Source: Gimesia algae (lineage in GTDB: Bacteria; Planctomycetota; Planctomycetia; Planctomycetales; Planctomycetaceae). Taken from it: 64,000 nucleotides of DNA. Positions 1-9,636 of this stretch are shown in pieces. Both the position numbers and the translations under genes were made by a program. Position 1 is the stretch's first letter, and each line of letters starts with the position of its first letter. The DNA is taken from NCBI RefSeq assembly GCF_007746795.1, contig NZ_CP036343.1, forward strand, positions 2,965,369 to 3,029,368. Direction: 5' to 3'. The notes under the pieces were generated by a model. The model searched no databases, was not told where the DNA came from, and worked only from the letters and a program-made list of their open reading frames with translations.

Positions 1-1349
1 TCATCATGCTCGCGTTCGACGGCACCTGTCACGCGATGCTTGTCATCAAAGGTCAGTTTTACTTCGGCAAGATGCAATTCCAGAGCGCCAGCAGAAAATC
101 GGCGTCCCCGCAGCAGCATGGCCAGATGATACATATTTTTCAGCAGGTCACGCACTTCCGATGAAACGTTCTTTCCTTCTTCATCGTTCTCCTGGACAAT
201 GGGCAGTACCTGCTCGTAGGCAAATCGCTGTTTCACTTTGATCGCGGTGTTGGCAAATTCAGTATGAACAGGAATTCCTTCGGGAGTGAATTCGATGAAG
301 GCTGATTTGGTAAACCGGATCTGACCTTCCTGCAGACTGGCCAGGCCATTGGAAATGATCTCCGGTAACATCGGAATGACTCTGCCGGGCAGATACACGC
401 TGGTTCCACGGCGTTTGGCCTCCCGATCCAACAGCGAACCTTCTTTGACAAAGTGCGCCACATCCGCAATGTGCACCCCCAGCAGCCAGTGCCCCTTTTC
501 ATCTCGGGTGAGGGAAATCGCATCATCGAAGTCACGCGCATCCGCGGGATCGATGGTCACAATCGTTTCCCTGGTCAGGTCACGTCGATTGCCGAGCTTC
601 GTTTCGTCAAACAGGCTGGCCTGTTCGCGTGCTTCTGCCAGCACTTCATCCGGAAAATCGAGAGGAATCCCAAACTCATAAATGATCGACAGCAGGTCGA
701 CACCGGCTTTCCCATGGGGCCCCAGTACTTTGGCAATGACCCCCTGGCCCAGGTAATTTTTAGAAGGGAAATGCAGGATGTCGATGACGACTTTATCTTC
801 AGAACGCACTCCTTTGGCACCCGGGTCGCCTACATGGATCGGCGAATTGAAGATTTTGCCGTCTACGTGCACATAACCTTCACCCTGTGTTTCAAAGTAG
901 GTTCCTACAAAGGTCGTCGATGCCCGCTCGATAATTTCGACAACCCGACCACAGATCTGCCCGCTACTGCGCTGGCGATTAAGCACCGTGGCATAAACTT
1001 CATCCCCGGTCTGGGCATCACCCAGATCACGTTCTGAGATGTAGAGATCCCCGGCATGCCGCTGGTCATGCGCAATGTCATCCGGCTTGTGATGGGGAAT
1101 CAGATAACCGGCGCCGGAATTGGTTTTCTTGATCATCCCTGCAATCCAGCCCTCTTTTTTAACAGGACGGATCAAACCGGAGTCGGAAATCAGAATATCC
1201 TTGCGCGTTCGCAGGCTGGCAATTGCCTGTTCAAATTCCGGGGAATTTGATTTTGAGCCCCCCACTTTTTTCAGCAGCGTTTTTTCGCGGACCGGTGTGT
1301 ATCCGGTTCTGTTGACATAATCGAGAATTTTCTTCTCAAAATCGGGCAT
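1..1349 (-). CDS. rnr: Ribonuclease R (3'-5' exoribonuclease), C-terminal part cut by window edge
   Basis: RNase R degrades structured RNA processively from the 3' end, in mRNA and rRNA turnover. The minus-strand frame opens at ATG 1349 with MPDFEKKILDYV and stays open to base 1, giving about 449 N-terminal residues; the end of the catalytic domain and the S1 domain lie outside the window. A cold-shock/OB region precedes the RNB domain. The RNB signature DPADARDFDDAISL reads at about 575-530 and supplies the acidic Mg2+ ligands. HIADVAHFVKEGS and YLPGRVIPMLPE follow, both typical of the RNase II/R family. The start lies 4 bases after the stop of the YhaM-like gene, with a GAGG overlapping that stop, so the two exonucleases look co-transcribed and translationally coupled. 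I am confident of the family; RNase II is less likely because of the N-terminal winged-helix-like extension. Confidence 0.93.
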   Translation of the reverse strand, partial: MPDFEKKILDYVNRTGYTPVREKTLLKKVGGSKSNSPEFEQAIASLRTRKDILISDSGLIRPVKKEGWIAGMIKKTNSGAGYLIPHHKPDDIAHDQRHAGDLYISERDLGDAQTGDEVYATVLNRQRSSGQICGRVVEIIERASTTFVGTYFETQGEGYVHVDGKIFNSPIHVGDPGAKGVRSEDKVVIDILHFPSKNYLGQGVIAKVLGPHGKAGVDLLSIIYEFGIPLDFPDEVLAEAREQASLFDETKLGNRRDLTRETIVTIDPADARDFDDAISLTRDEKGHWLLGVHIADVAHFVKEGSLLDREAKRRGTSVYLPGRVIPMLPEIISNGLASLQEGQIRFTKSAFIEFTPEGIPVHTEFANTAIKVKQRFAYEQVLPIVQENDEEGKNVSSEVRDLLKNMYHLAMLLRGRRFSAGALELHLAEVKLTFDDKHRVTGAVEREHD

Positions 1350-1353
1350 CACC

Positions 1354-2325
1354 TCAATCCTCGGTTATTCCCTTGAATAATTTTCGCTGCAAGCGAGGCG
1401 AATAAGGGGTCCAGTTTGATGTGGAATTCAGATCATCGTCAATGAATCTCGCAAACTCATTCACCTTGGCATCCAGGTTATCCAGATGATGCAATGCCAC
1501 CGCTTCCGGAGTCATCGGCAAGCGGGCACTGCCGAACTCATAAGTCCCATGATGACTGACAATCATATGCTTCAGCCGCAACTCTGCCTCTTTCGGAAAC
1601 GATTCTCCGGTCATTTCCTGATAAGCACGGATTTTCTCGGTCAGCATCTCGACGCCGATAATCAGATGCCCCAGTAACTGACCTTCATCCGTATAGATAA
1701 ATTCGTTCTCATATCCGAGTTCCCGGACTTTGCCCAGGTCATGCAGGAAGACCCCTGCCAGCAGCAGGCTCATGTCCGCTTTGGGATACAGATCAGAAAT
1801 GCGATGCGCGGTCTCCATCAGATTGACGACATGTTCGATTAACCCGCCGTGGTAGGCATGATGCGTTTTCACACCCGCTGGTGCTCGGCAGAATTCATCC
1901 ATCAAGGCTTCATCAACCAGAAAACATTCCATCAGCGTTCGGATTTCATTATTTTCGATACCCAGCAGCATCTCACGCAGCTTCGTCAGCAGTTGCTGTA
2001 CATCCTGAGGTGCCTGGGGCTGGAAATCAGCCGGATCCAGGTTTTCTGCGGAGACCGGTTCGATGTAAGTCAAAATGATCTGCAGAGTTCCCTGAAACAG
2101 ATGCACTTTGCCTTTGGCCTGCACATAGTTTCCCGACTGAAAATGCTGCATCCGCTCTTCAAGCACGTTCCACATCCGGGCATTCACAACGCCGGTCGAG
2201 TCCCGCAGGTCGGCTGATAGAAACAGACTGGCATTACGATTTGCACGTAACTGCTTATCAACTAAGAGATAAACCTCATTTACTGTATCACCATCCTTGA
2301 GTTGATTTATATTTTGTCGAGACAT
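1354..2325 (-). CDS. yhaM: YhaM-type 3'-5' exoribonuclease (OB fold + HD domain)
   Basis: The protein has 323 residues. An N-terminal OB-type nucleic-acid-binding region (about 15-95, with AKGKVHLFQGTLQIIL) is followed by an HD phosphohydrolase domain (about 150-300). Metal ligands are visible as HHAYHGGLIEHV (155-166), FLHDLGKV with the HD pair at 195-196, and IVSHHGTYEFG further on. This order and length match the Bacillus YhaM/CBF1 family, which trims RNA and single-stranded DNA from the 3' end. It lies directly upstream of RNase R in the same transcript, giving a small RNA-decay operon. The gene is divergent from proS across a 480-bp spacer that holds a decayed copy of the dispersed repeat. 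Assignment is by domain order and motifs; the substrate is inferred from the family. Confidence 0.85.
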   Translation of the reverse strand: MSRQNINQLKDGDTVNEVYLLVDKQLRANRNASLFLSADLRDSTGVVNARMWNVLEERMQHFQSGNYVQAKGKVHLFQGTLQIILTYIEPVSAENLDPADFQPQAPQDVQQLLTKLREMLLGIENNEIRTLMECFLVDEALMDEFCRAPAGVKTHHAYHGGLIEHVVNLMETAHRISDLYPKADMSLLLAGVFLHDLGKVRELGYENEFIYTDEGQLLGHLIIGVEMLTEKIRAYQEMTGESFPKEAELRLKHMIVSHHGTYEFGSARLPMTPEAVALHHLDNLDAKVNEFARFIDDDLNSTSNWTPYSPRLQRKLFKGITED

Positions 2326-2614
2326 CTCGATTCGGCTTTCAGAATCACATTTAAAACGCTGTTGTCGATCTTAAGTTTCGCTAAGAAACACAATAGAACG
2401 ATCTTAAGCCGTTCCATTCTGCTCAACAAGTCCGACACCAGTCCGTTCTGAAAGTCTCTTCTATTTGCCTGAATTGATGATGCCCGATTCCCCGAGAACG
2501 CCCTCCCCGATCCGTGACGAAACTCAACAAACTGCTGTTTTCAGGGAACTTAGAGCCACGGGAATATTTTCACTCCAGACAAGTCCGAACCTTTTGAAGC
2601 CGAATCGGTTCTGC

Positions 2615-2708
2615 TAGACTGTGTCCAGTTTTACTGTCACGTCTCCAGGACCATTTGGATTGAGTATTTTCGATTGAGAGACGCGATTATTAAATGCCAT
2701 GCAATCAA
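2615..2708 (-). repeat. Dispersed palindromic MITE-like element, copy A (decayed)
   Basis: This is one of six related ~94-bp elements in the window. It begins TAGACTGTGTCCAG and carries CACGTCTCC and GAGAGACGC as the two inner arms. The far end is decayed: ATGCAATCAA replaces the ATGCGCTCTA of intact copies. Removing the element leaves CTAG as the empty site. It lies in the divergent intergenic region between the YhaM-like gene and proS (2326-2805), about 100 bp from the proS start, so it is close to the promoters of both. I saw no other gene or clear structure in that spacer. Confidence 0.75.
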
Positions 2709-2805
2709 GATTATGCGGCCGTTGATATCTAGTCACGTCCTGTACTCAAACGGACTCGCCTTCAACCTCATAAACTTATTCTCATCAAATACTTAAGGAA
2801 ATAAC

Positions 2806-4560
2806 GTGCGCTGGTCGAATACTCTGATCCCCACCATCAAAGAAGTTCCCGCCGACGCGGAGATTCCCAGCCATCAACTCATGCTGAGAGCCGGTCTGAT
2901 CCGTCAGTTGATGGCGGGGGCGTATACTTACCTTCCCCTGGGTTGGAAGGCGATTCAGAAAGCATCACAGATTATCCGGGAAGAAATGGACGCCGCCGGA
3001 GCCGCGGAACTTCATATGCCCGCTTTGCAACCGATCGGCCTGTTTGAACGCACACAGCGAAAAGAGGCCTTTGGATCCGTGCTGATCCAGTTCAATGTTC
3101 CCCGCGGAAATCGCCTGATTCCCATGGCACTTGGCCCTACACACGAAGAAGTCGTGACCGATCTCATCAGTCATTGCATCAGCAGCTACAAACAGCTGCC
3201 TCTGACGGTTTACCAGATTCAGACAAAATTCCGCAACGAAGAACGCCCCCGTTTTGGCGTGCTGCGTACCAGTGAATTTCTGATGAAAGACGCTTACAGC
3301 TTCAGTTCCTGCGTCGAACAACTCGATGAAATCTATGACCGCATGTACCGGGCCTACTGCCGCATTTTCGCCCGTTGTGGCCTGAAATACCTGCCTGTCG
3401 AAGCAGAAAGTGGCCCGATTGGCGGCGATGCCTCACACGAATTCATGATCCCCTCTGACAACGGTGAAGACTCCATCGTCTACTGTGAAGCCTCGGGCTA
3501 TGCAGCCAATATGGAACGGGCCGACACAGGGCGTACTTCGCCGGAAATCGCGACCAGCGACAATGCAGGTCTCCTGGAGAAAAAAGCAACTCCCGAGGCA
3601 ACAACTATTGAGCAGGTCAGTCAATTCCTGGGATGTGAACCATCCCAGATGATCAAAACCCTGATTTATCTGGCAGATGGCGAGCCAGTGGCCGTCCTGA
3701 TCCGTGGCGATCACGAAGCCAACGAAGGCAAAATCCGCCGCGCCCTGTCTGCCAGCTCAGTCGAGCTAGCGGATGACAAGACCATTCAGCAGGTCACAAA
3801 CGCGCCGACCGGTTTTGCCGGGCCGGTCGGCATCAAGTGCAAAATCATCGCTGACCACGACATCCCCATCATCGAAAACGCGATCACCGGGGCGAATGAA
3901 GCAGACACACACTACCTGAATGTGAATGTGGGCCGGGACTATCAGCTCGATACCACTTACGATCTACGCAATGCGGAAGCGGGCGACCCCTGTCCGAAGA
4001 GTGGCAAACCGCTGACGATTGTGCATGGCATCGAAGTCGGTCATGTATTCAAGCTGGGTACCAAGTACACAGAAGCCCTGGATGCGAACTTCCTGGACGA
4101 AAAAGAAAAGCGACATCCGATTATCATGGGTTGTTACGGGATCGGCGTGAATCGAATTGTCGCTGGTCTGGCAGAAACACGACATGACGAGAACGGCCTC
4201 ATCTGGCCCCTTTCGATTGCCCCCTATGAAGTACTGGTGATTCCGTTGAACATAAAAGACGACGAAGTCATGCAGACTGCGGAACGCTATTACAACGAAC
4301 TTAAAGCAGCCGGCGTTGATGTCCTGTTTGATGATCGCAATGCCCGGCCCGGCGTTAAATTCAAAGACGCGGACCTGGTCGGCATTCCCTATCGGGTCGT
4401 CATCGGCGGTAAGGGGCTGCAGAATGGAGAAATCGAAACCAAGTGGCGGACCGCAGAAAATGCAGAAATGATTGCCCTTGATGCCGGCATCACACCTGTT
4501 CTCGAAGCTCTGGAATCACGCAAGGCAGAAGAGTATCAGGCGGCGAATGTCCCTGAGTGA
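2806..4560 (+). CDS. proS: Prolyl-tRNA synthetase, bacterial type with editing insertion
   Basis: This class II aminoacyl-tRNA synthetase charges tRNA-Pro in the cytosol. It has 584 residues, normal for the bacterial form. Class II motif 2 is visible in [17 protein letters not shown], and motif 3 in [15 protein letters not shown]. The segment between them, about 250-390, is the YbaK/INS editing domain that hydrolyses mischarged Ala-tRNA-Pro. A C-terminal anticodon-binding domain follows ([13 protein letters not shown] onward). The start is GTG at 2806, supported by AAGGA at 2796-2800 and by the conserved opening [10 protein letters not shown]. The gene stands alone, divergent from the YhaM-like gene, and ends at a strong hairpin at 4596-4634. 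Confidence 0.97.
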   Translation: MRWSNTLIPTIKEVPADAEIPSHQLMLRAGLIRQLMAGAYTYLPLGWKAIQKASQIIREEMDAAGAAELHMPALQPIGLFERTQRKEAFGSVLIQFNVPRGNRLIPMALGPTHEEVVTDLISHCISSYKQLPLTVYQIQTKFRNEERPRFGVLRTSEFLMKDAYSFSSCVEQLDEIYDRMYRAYCRIFARCGLKYLPVEAESGPIGGDASHEFMIPSDNGEDSIVYCEASGYAANMERADTGRTSPEIATSDNAGLLEKKATPEATTIEQVSQFLGCEPSQMIKTLIYLADGEPVAVLIRGDHEANEGKIRRALSASSVELADDKTIQQVTNAPTGFAGPVGIKCKIIADHDIPIIENAITGANEADTHYLNVNVGRDYQLDTTYDLRNAEAGDPCPKSGKPLTIVHGIEVGHVFKLGTKYTEALDANFLDEKEKRHPIIMGCYGIGVNRIVAGLAETRHDENGLIWPLSIAPYEVLVIPLNIKDDEVMQTAERYYNELKAAGVDVLFDDRNARPGVKFKDADLVGIPYRVVIGGKGLQNGEIETKWRTAENAEMIALDAGITPVLEALESRKAEEYQAANVPE

Positions 4561-4595
4561 ATTGCTTATATCCAGTAAGCGATAATCTATCAATA

Positions 4596-4634
4596 ATACA
4601 GGCGGGCTGAGAAATCTTCTCAGCCCGCCTGTAT
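4596..4634. terminator. Perfect 18-bp-stem hairpin between convergent genes
   Basis: ATACAGGCGGGCTGAGAA is followed by a 3-nt loop (ATC) and its exact reverse complement. It lies 36 bases after the proS stop and 28 bases before the stop of the convergent DUF1080 gene, so it can act for both. No long T-run follows (only GTTAAT), so the terminator function is inferred from stem strength and position. Confidence 0.75.
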
Positions 4635-4661
4635 GTTAATGAATTCGTAAACACAACCGGA

Positions 4662-5345
4662 TTACTTCAGCTCTTTAATCCGAATGTTTTTCCAGGCAAC
4701 AGAATAAGGACCGGTTCCCTTTTTGATACCATGTACCTGCAGACCGATGAACCCTGAAGGATGAGATTTGAAAACCCGCTCATCGACCAGATCTGATACC
4801 TGTTCTCCGTTAATCCAGGTTTGGATTCTGGGACCATTGGCGACAACCCGGAACTTGTTCCATTCGCCATCTTTCAGATTCTTGTGAGGCTTACGCTGAT
4901 CTTCTGGCGTCATCCAGCCAATGCCTTTATTTCCGTACCTGATCGCTTCGCCATAGATGTATCCCGCTTCCGCACCGTTGTCACCACTGGCTTCGATCTC
5001 GACCTGAGGCCCATTCACACGTCCGTCACCATTCTCCTGCTGGCTGCGGATCTGCACGCCAGAATTCAGGTTATCGTGAACTTTGACTTCAAATTCCAGT
5101 TCAAAATTACCATAGTTTTTCTTGGTACATAAAAACGAATTCGGGCTGCCTTCTGAGGTGGTGCCTTCAATCGTGCCATCTTTGACCATATAGGTCGCCG
5201 TTCCATTATGTTGTACCCAGTTATTGAGAGTCTTCCCGTCAAACAGACTCACCCAGCCAGAATTTGCTCCGGCCTGTACGCTCGCACTCAGGCAGACAGC
5301 AGTGAATAAAGCTGCACTCAATCCTACGATTTGATGTCGTTTCAT
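4662..5345 (-). CDS. Secreted DUF1080 (3-keto-disaccharide hydrolase-type) protein
   Basis: The product is 227 residues with a signal peptide (MKRHQIVGLSAALFTAVCL, cleavage near SVQA-GAN). The DUF1080 concanavalin/LamG-like fold opens with GWVSLFDGKTLNNWV and continues through NFELEFEVKVHDNLNSGVQIRS and WNKFRVVANGPRIQTWINGE. These are the conserved strands of this family, which is greatly expanded in planctomycetes and annotated as 3-keto-disaccharide hydrolase or glucanase-like. The start at 5345 is chosen over an in-frame upstream codon (5396) because GGAGAG lies just upstream and the signal peptide begins there. It lies downstream of a sulfatase on the same strand, so a joint role in polysaccharide breakdown is plausible but inferred. 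Confidence 0.85.
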   Translation of the reverse strand: MKRHQIVGLSAALFTAVCLSASVQAGANSGWVSLFDGKTLNNWVQHNGTATYMVKDGTIEGTTSEGSPNSFLCTKKNYGNFELEFEVKVHDNLNSGVQIRSQQENGDGRVNGPQVEIEASGDNGAEAGYIYGEAIRYGNKGIGWMTPEDQRKPHKNLKDGEWNKFRVVANGPRIQTWINGEQVSDLVDERVFKSHPSGFIGLQVHGIKKGTGPYSVAWKNIRIKELK

Positions 5346-5440
5346 GTTTCTCTCCAAAAAAGTCGCAATGTTGATAGTTCTTCGATAGTAGTTCAAAAGC
5401 CTGGTTCAGCGAGGTTCGCCTCTCCGGCAGACTGAATGGT

Positions 5441-6913
5441 TCAATCAATCGACGAGGACAAGACAGGTCCCGGCGCATTAATCTTCTGCGCCTGTTTCGC
5501 ATCCCCGGGCATTTCACGGTGTTCAAATTCGGGGGGCTCAGGTTCTCCCGGACGCTGATTTCTGTCGGGAGTCGGATTCTCCGGAATGGTATCTCCCGTC
5601 TGAACCGTCCATTGATCGAGGGCTTTGCTGAGCCGCGCCAGTTCCGCGGCGTGCGCGGGCTGTAATGCCAGATTATGAAACTGGTAGGGATCTTTGCTCA
5701 CCCGATACAGTTCTTCACGAGGTCGGGGTTTTAAAAATACGTCCTGCTGCCTCTCGTTCAGTTTACCCGCATTGAAACGGTCCCAGAGTACTTCGCCTGA
5801 AGGAAATTCGATTGACTCCACACACAGGTTACGCTGCTCAGGCCAGGCGTTGCGAATGTAAAGCCAGTCACCAGATCGTACCATCCGTTCGTGGGCTTTG
5901 AAGACATGCCAGTTATGTTCGGCAAAGGCAAAGTCACGGATTTTCGCATCCGGCTGTTTAAGGACCTTTTCAAAACTGACCCCCTGAATGCGTTTGTCGG
6001 GAGCGACACCTGCCACATCGAGAAATGTGGGGCCGATGTCCAGGGAACTGATCAGGCTGTGACTCACGCCGCCTGCTTTTACCGCGGCGGGCCAGCGGAC
6101 AATCAGAGGCGTTTTGATGCCGCTGTCATATAATCGGGTTTTACAGCGGGGAAAGGGGCGGCCATTGTCTGCGAAAAATAACACCAGTGTATTCTCAGCG
6201 ATCCCCTGGGCATCCAGCTCGTCCAGGATCTGGCCGGTAAAATAATCGATGCGACTGATCTCGTCATAGTACTGCGCCAGATCACGGCGTGTTTCTTCAC
6301 AGTCAATCAGGTAGGGAGGGACGACGACTTCAGAAGGCTGATGGGGCTGGTATTCTTTGGATGCCTGCCACGCGCGGTGGGCATCGACGGACGCGAACCA
6401 GCAGAAAAAAGGTTTGTCTTTGGGTCGTTCTTTCAGGATAGGAACCCAGTCAGCTTCGCGTCCCGGCCCTTTTCCTTTTGAGACAAGATCGAAGGATGTC
6501 AAGGCATAATTACCCATATGCTGCTTACCGGAGATCACCGTATAGTAACCGGCATCACGTAGTAACTGTGGAAATAACACCTGACCTTCAGGTAATGGGG
6601 TATGCAGTTCGGGTGCACCTGTGTTGTGAGGATAACGGCCTGTGATCACACTGCAACGGCTCGGACTGCAACTGCTGATCGTCAGATAGGCATTGTCAAA
6701 CCGCAGGCCTTCTTTAGCCAGTCGATCCAGATTGGGAGTTCGTATGGACGGATGACCGTAGCATCCCAGGTCGTTCCAGGAAACATCGTCGGCGAAAATC
6801 ATGACAATGTTCGGCGGAGCGGCAACGATGCGCTCAGACTGAAAAAAAGACGTCAGCAGAAAAATTGCCAACAGACAAAAGAGATGGTTCAAGGAAGAAA
6901 ATCGAACCTGCAT
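5441..6913 (-). CDS. Secreted sulfatase (formylglycine-dependent)
   Basis: A 490-residue sulfatase with an N-terminal signal peptide (hydrophobic stretch 8-24). The alkaline-phosphatase-superfamily core is clear: NIVMIFADDVSWNDLG gives the metal-binding Asp pair (42-43), and SCSPSRCSVITGR carries the C-x-P-S-R formylglycine site at Cys82. LVLFFADNGRPF supplies the later Asp-Asn. A formylglycine-generating enzyme encoded elsewhere would be needed for maturation. The layout resembles N-sulfoglucosamine sulfohydrolase-like and other polysaccharide sulfatases, but the substrate cannot be read from the sequence. The gene is followed on the same strand by the DUF1080 gene. Its C-terminal ~40 residues are proline- and glutamate-rich and probably disordered. 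Confidence 0.9.
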   Translation of the reverse strand: MQVRFSSLNHLFCLLAIFLLTSFFQSERIVAAPPNIVMIFADDVSWNDLGCYGHPSIRTPNLDRLAKEGLRFDNAYLTISSCSPSRCSVITGRYPHNTGAPELHTPLPEGQVLFPQLLRDAGYYTVISGKQHMGNYALTSFDLVSKGKGPGREADWVPILKERPKDKPFFCWFASVDAHRAWQASKEYQPHQPSEVVVPPYLIDCEETRRDLAQYYDEISRIDYFTGQILDELDAQGIAENTLVLFFADNGRPFPRCKTRLYDSGIKTPLIVRWPAAVKAGGVSHSLISSLDIGPTFLDVAGVAPDKRIQGVSFEKVLKQPDAKIRDFAFAEHNWHVFKAHERMVRSGDWLYIRNAWPEQRNLCVESIEFPSGEVLWDRFNAGKLNERQQDVFLKPRPREELYRVSKDPYQFHNLALQPAHAAELARLSKALDQWTVQTGDTIPENPTPDRNQRPGEPEPPEFEHREMPGDAKQAQKINAPGPVLSSSID

Positions 6914-7078
6914 GATGCACGCTACCTCATTCAGAATTAGAGAATTCAGGTCTCGACCTGCCAGACACTGTAGACCCTACAGTACTACAACAGGTCAGAC
7001 TTCTCAATCATGAGGCGGGAATTCTGCCGGTAAGTTCCGGTCAATCAATTACATAACAATCATTAGTAACTGGCAGGG

Positions 7079-7597
7079 TTATTCGACCTCCGGATCGATG
7101 CCAAAATCTTCCGGTTCTTCCTGGTCCAGAAACGGGTTTTCGTCTGTTTCGGTCTGTTCTTCCTCTTCCGCTGGTTCAAACGAAATAGTCAGGTGAACCT
7201 GATGTTTTACAATGGGATTGAACTGTGAACCCAGAGGCTCAAATCGCAGATGAATATTAGCTTCTGATGCAATCTCATCGGCGGTTTTTTCAGCGCTGTC
7301 TGCCAGATCACTCTGGCCACTTTCGCGGTAGCAGGCTCCCAGGGATTTCCAGGGAAGCTGACTATGGGGTATCGGCAGCAAATCAGCCGCGTATTGTAAT
7401 GGTTGGATCGCTTCTGAGTAGCGACCAACTCGTTTCAAAGATTCCCCTCGTAAAAAAGAATACGAGGCGGTTAACGATCCTGGATCTATAACCTGATCCA
7501 ATTCTCTGAGCGCCTGTCGAGGCATTCCCAGTTCCAGATAGCCTTCAGCGGCCATCAATCGTCGTATCGTTTTTTGAGGAATTCGAGGGATCATCAT
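7079..7597 (-). CDS. Small TPR protein, paralogue of the protein at 9637-10098
   Basis: A 172-residue soluble protein with no signal peptide. Two to three TPR-like helical pairs cover about 10-125, including MAAEGYLELGMPRQAL and YSEAIQPLQYAADLL; an acidic Glu/Asp-rich tail follows. It is clearly paralogous to the product at 9637-10098, which shares MAAEGYLELGMPxQAL and the same spacing of repeats. The start at 7597 is supported by GGGAGGT eight bases upstream and by alignment to that paralogue; a longer upstream frame to 7726 lacks both. The paralogues bracket a lipoprotein gene on the same strand. Function is unknown; a scaffold or adaptor role would be a guess. Confidence 0.7.
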   Translation of the reverse strand: MMIPRIPQKTIRRLMAAEGYLELGMPRQALRELDQVIDPGSLTASYSFLRGESLKRVGRYSEAIQPLQYAADLLPIPHSQLPWKSLGACYRESGQSDLADSAEKTADEIASEANIHLRFEPLGSQFNPIVKHQVHLTISFEPAEEEEQTETDENPFLDQEEPEDFGIDPEVE

Positions 7598-8023
7598 TTT
7601 AATACCTCCCGTTTTCACCATCTCATGGTGAGTATCGCTGTATTGAAAAAATGGGAAATCAACGCCTCTGGGCTCATTTACATTTCCGTTGTACTGAAAA
7701 ACGTAATTTAAAGCCCGCTGGATCAATTTTACCGCACAGAATGTGCCAAATCTGCCTCCGTCTCTATCAAAAAAACCATAAGATCAATATATAAAACAAC
7801 TTAAAACACTTTTTCAATTAAAAATCAGCGTTAGACAGTGTCAGTTTGGCGGTCGCTCTGACACCAATCTGGTGGCAGGTTGCATCAAACTCATACAGAC
7901 ACAGGGCTTTTTAATAGACAAGACAGAAGAGAGGGCGGTTCGCGCGAGTAGAAACTGGAATAAGCCAGCCCGACAAACGGACTTGCCAAGTCACTCTATT
8001 GATAACTACGTGAAAAACAGCGT
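7598..8023. other. Gene-free spacer between TPR and lipoprotein genes
   Basis: This 426-base stretch is A+T-rich in its middle part (about 7770-7830). I see no credible coding frame, hairpin terminator or repeat copy. Short frames on the plus strand overlap the lipoprotein 3' end and have no ribosome-binding site. Confidence 0.5.
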
Positions 8024-9181
8024 TTATTCGGAAATAATTCTGCGAAACGTTTCATCTGCCTCAAACTTTTCCTGCTGTTCTGTTGCCACAGGCTCGCTAA
8101 GCGGTTTCTTCTGAGGCTCTTCCGGAATTTGGGGCCACACAGTTGAGATCCGCGAAGTATCTCCCTGCAGCCAGTCGTGATGTCCATTGGCTTTTTCGGG
8201 CTCTAAAAAGAGAACCGTTTTTATCTGGGAGGGCTCAATCTCAAGTTCTGATTTCGCTTTCGTAGAGGACTTCTCATCACCCTGCGACTCTTTCGCAGCT
8301 ACAGGCTCGGTTTTCGGTTGTTTCGCCTCTACTGCAGAATCCGCTTTTTTCTTTTCTTTACCAGCGATCTCCGCTTTAATCCATTCATCCAGTGTTTTCA
8401 CATTCCGTTTTTTGGTTTCCTCTTTCACCTTCGGCTTTACATTAGTCTCCACAAAGCGTGCCGGTTCCAGATAATCCACGGTGCTTTCATTGGCAAAATC
8501 CTCACCAGTTCCCAGCGGGATTTCTATTTTAGACCCGGCAAATTGAGCTCCATCCTTGTAAATCGTCCCACGCTGAAAAGGACCAGCCCCTAAGATCCAG
8601 GTATCACGGGCAGTACTTTTGGCCTGCAGCACACCTGACTGCCAGACGCGTTCACGTGTTTTCTGATTATAGGCAAATACACTGATTTTCGCTGCGGCGG
8701 ACTGATTGTTCTTCTTCGCGAGCGAGATTTCGGGAATGGTAGGAATTGCTGGTGCGGCTGGCATCAGTGTCGCCGCGGAGGAAAGCATATTACTGGCCGG
8801 TATTCCATAATTCACTTCGTGGCCATTCGTAGCCAAAGTGCCGACGCGCGCCTCAATGACGTAGTCCGCTTCTTCTTTCTTCTCCTGAATCAGACAATTG
8901 GCGGCGACGATCTGTTGTCGCAATGAGCTGATAATATAGTCTCCATTGACAAAACCGACCCCTTTGACGTTCTTGATGTAAGTGGTATCAAAAAAGACTT
9001 TTTTATTTGCCAGTGTGCTGAAATCGAGGTGTGAGATAGTCTGGTCGACGGCATCTGATGTCAGCAACTGTTCTGTCGCACTATTACTGATCATCTTTCC
9101 GCAACCTGATAACAGGAGCAGCAGTCCCATGAGCAAACAGCTCTGAATGCGATTAGTAAGGTACCGATTAATATCAAACAT
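8024..9181 (-). CDS. Putative lipoprotein, conserved planctomycete type (DUF6655-like)
   Basis: The 385-residue product opens with a lipoprotein signal: a hydrophobic run ending LLLLLSGC, with the lipobox Cys at about residue 27. A folded domain at about 40-260 (DFSTLANKKVFFDTTYIKN, YIISSLRQQIVAANCLI, ADYVIEARVGTL) resembles the planctomycete family I know as DUF6655; that name is from memory. A long Lys/Glu/Ala/Ser-rich low-complexity region follows (about 265-330). The start at 9181 gives a normal lipoprotein signal; an upstream GTG at 9208 is possible, and neither has a strong Shine-Dalgarno. It sits between two paralogous small TPR genes on the same strand. Function is unknown. Confidence 0.7.
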   Translation of the reverse strand: MFDINRYLTNRIQSCLLMGLLLLLSGCGKMISNSATEQLLTSDAVDQTISHLDFSTLANKKVFFDTTYIKNVKGVGFVNGDYIISSLRQQIVAANCLIQEKKEEADYVIEARVGTLATNGHEVNYGIPASNMLSSAATLMPAAPAIPTIPEISLAKKNNQSAAAKISVFAYNQKTRERVWQSGVLQAKSTARDTWILGAGPFQRGTIYKDGAQFAGSKIEIPLGTGEDFANESTVDYLEPARFVETNVKPKVKEETKKRNVKTLDEWIKAEIAGKEKKKADSAVEAKQPKTEPVAAKESQGDEKSSTKAKSELEIEPSQIKTVLFLEPEKANGHHDWLQGDTSRISTVWPQIPEEPQKKPLSEPVATEQQEKFEADETFRRIISE

Positions 9182-9636
9182 GAGTCTTGGCGATCGTCTT
9201 TTCAGCACAAAGTTCGTCTACACGATTTCCACTGACTGAACGGGCCCCCCCGACAGACAGCAGCCCGGAAATACGGTGTGAAATGCAACAGCCATACGCA
9301 ATCAGAGAGAAATCAATATTCACATTGATTCTTTGATTGTATTTGTTGTTGTTAATTGTGTGGGAAAGTTGGCCAGAACCAGGAAGGAACTTTGACCAGG
9401 AGGTAAGTCTGACTCGCGCTGTAGGGGCTACAGTTGAAGACAGGATTCCGTTCCGAATGACTTCTTAAATGAGAGGTGTTAAGTAATCACTCGAGGGCTG
9501 AAGTATAGCGAACACATCGTGAAACTCAAATATGATTTTGATCTTGTATATTTCTACGTATTCTCAATCTAAATAAAGACTTAAATCAATTAACAAAACA
9601 TTGGATTACTGGAAAAACTCCATGTTTTTTGATTTT
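9182..9636. other. Gene-free spacer upstream of the lipoprotein gene
   Basis: This 455-base stretch holds no credible coding frame, repeat copy or terminator hairpin that I can see. The part from about 9520 to 9620 is A+T-rich. Confidence 0.5.

Noticed and set aside
453-1037. 194-codon plus-strand frame
   Set aside because: It is antisense to the RNase R gene, whose catalytic motifs read clearly on the minus strand.
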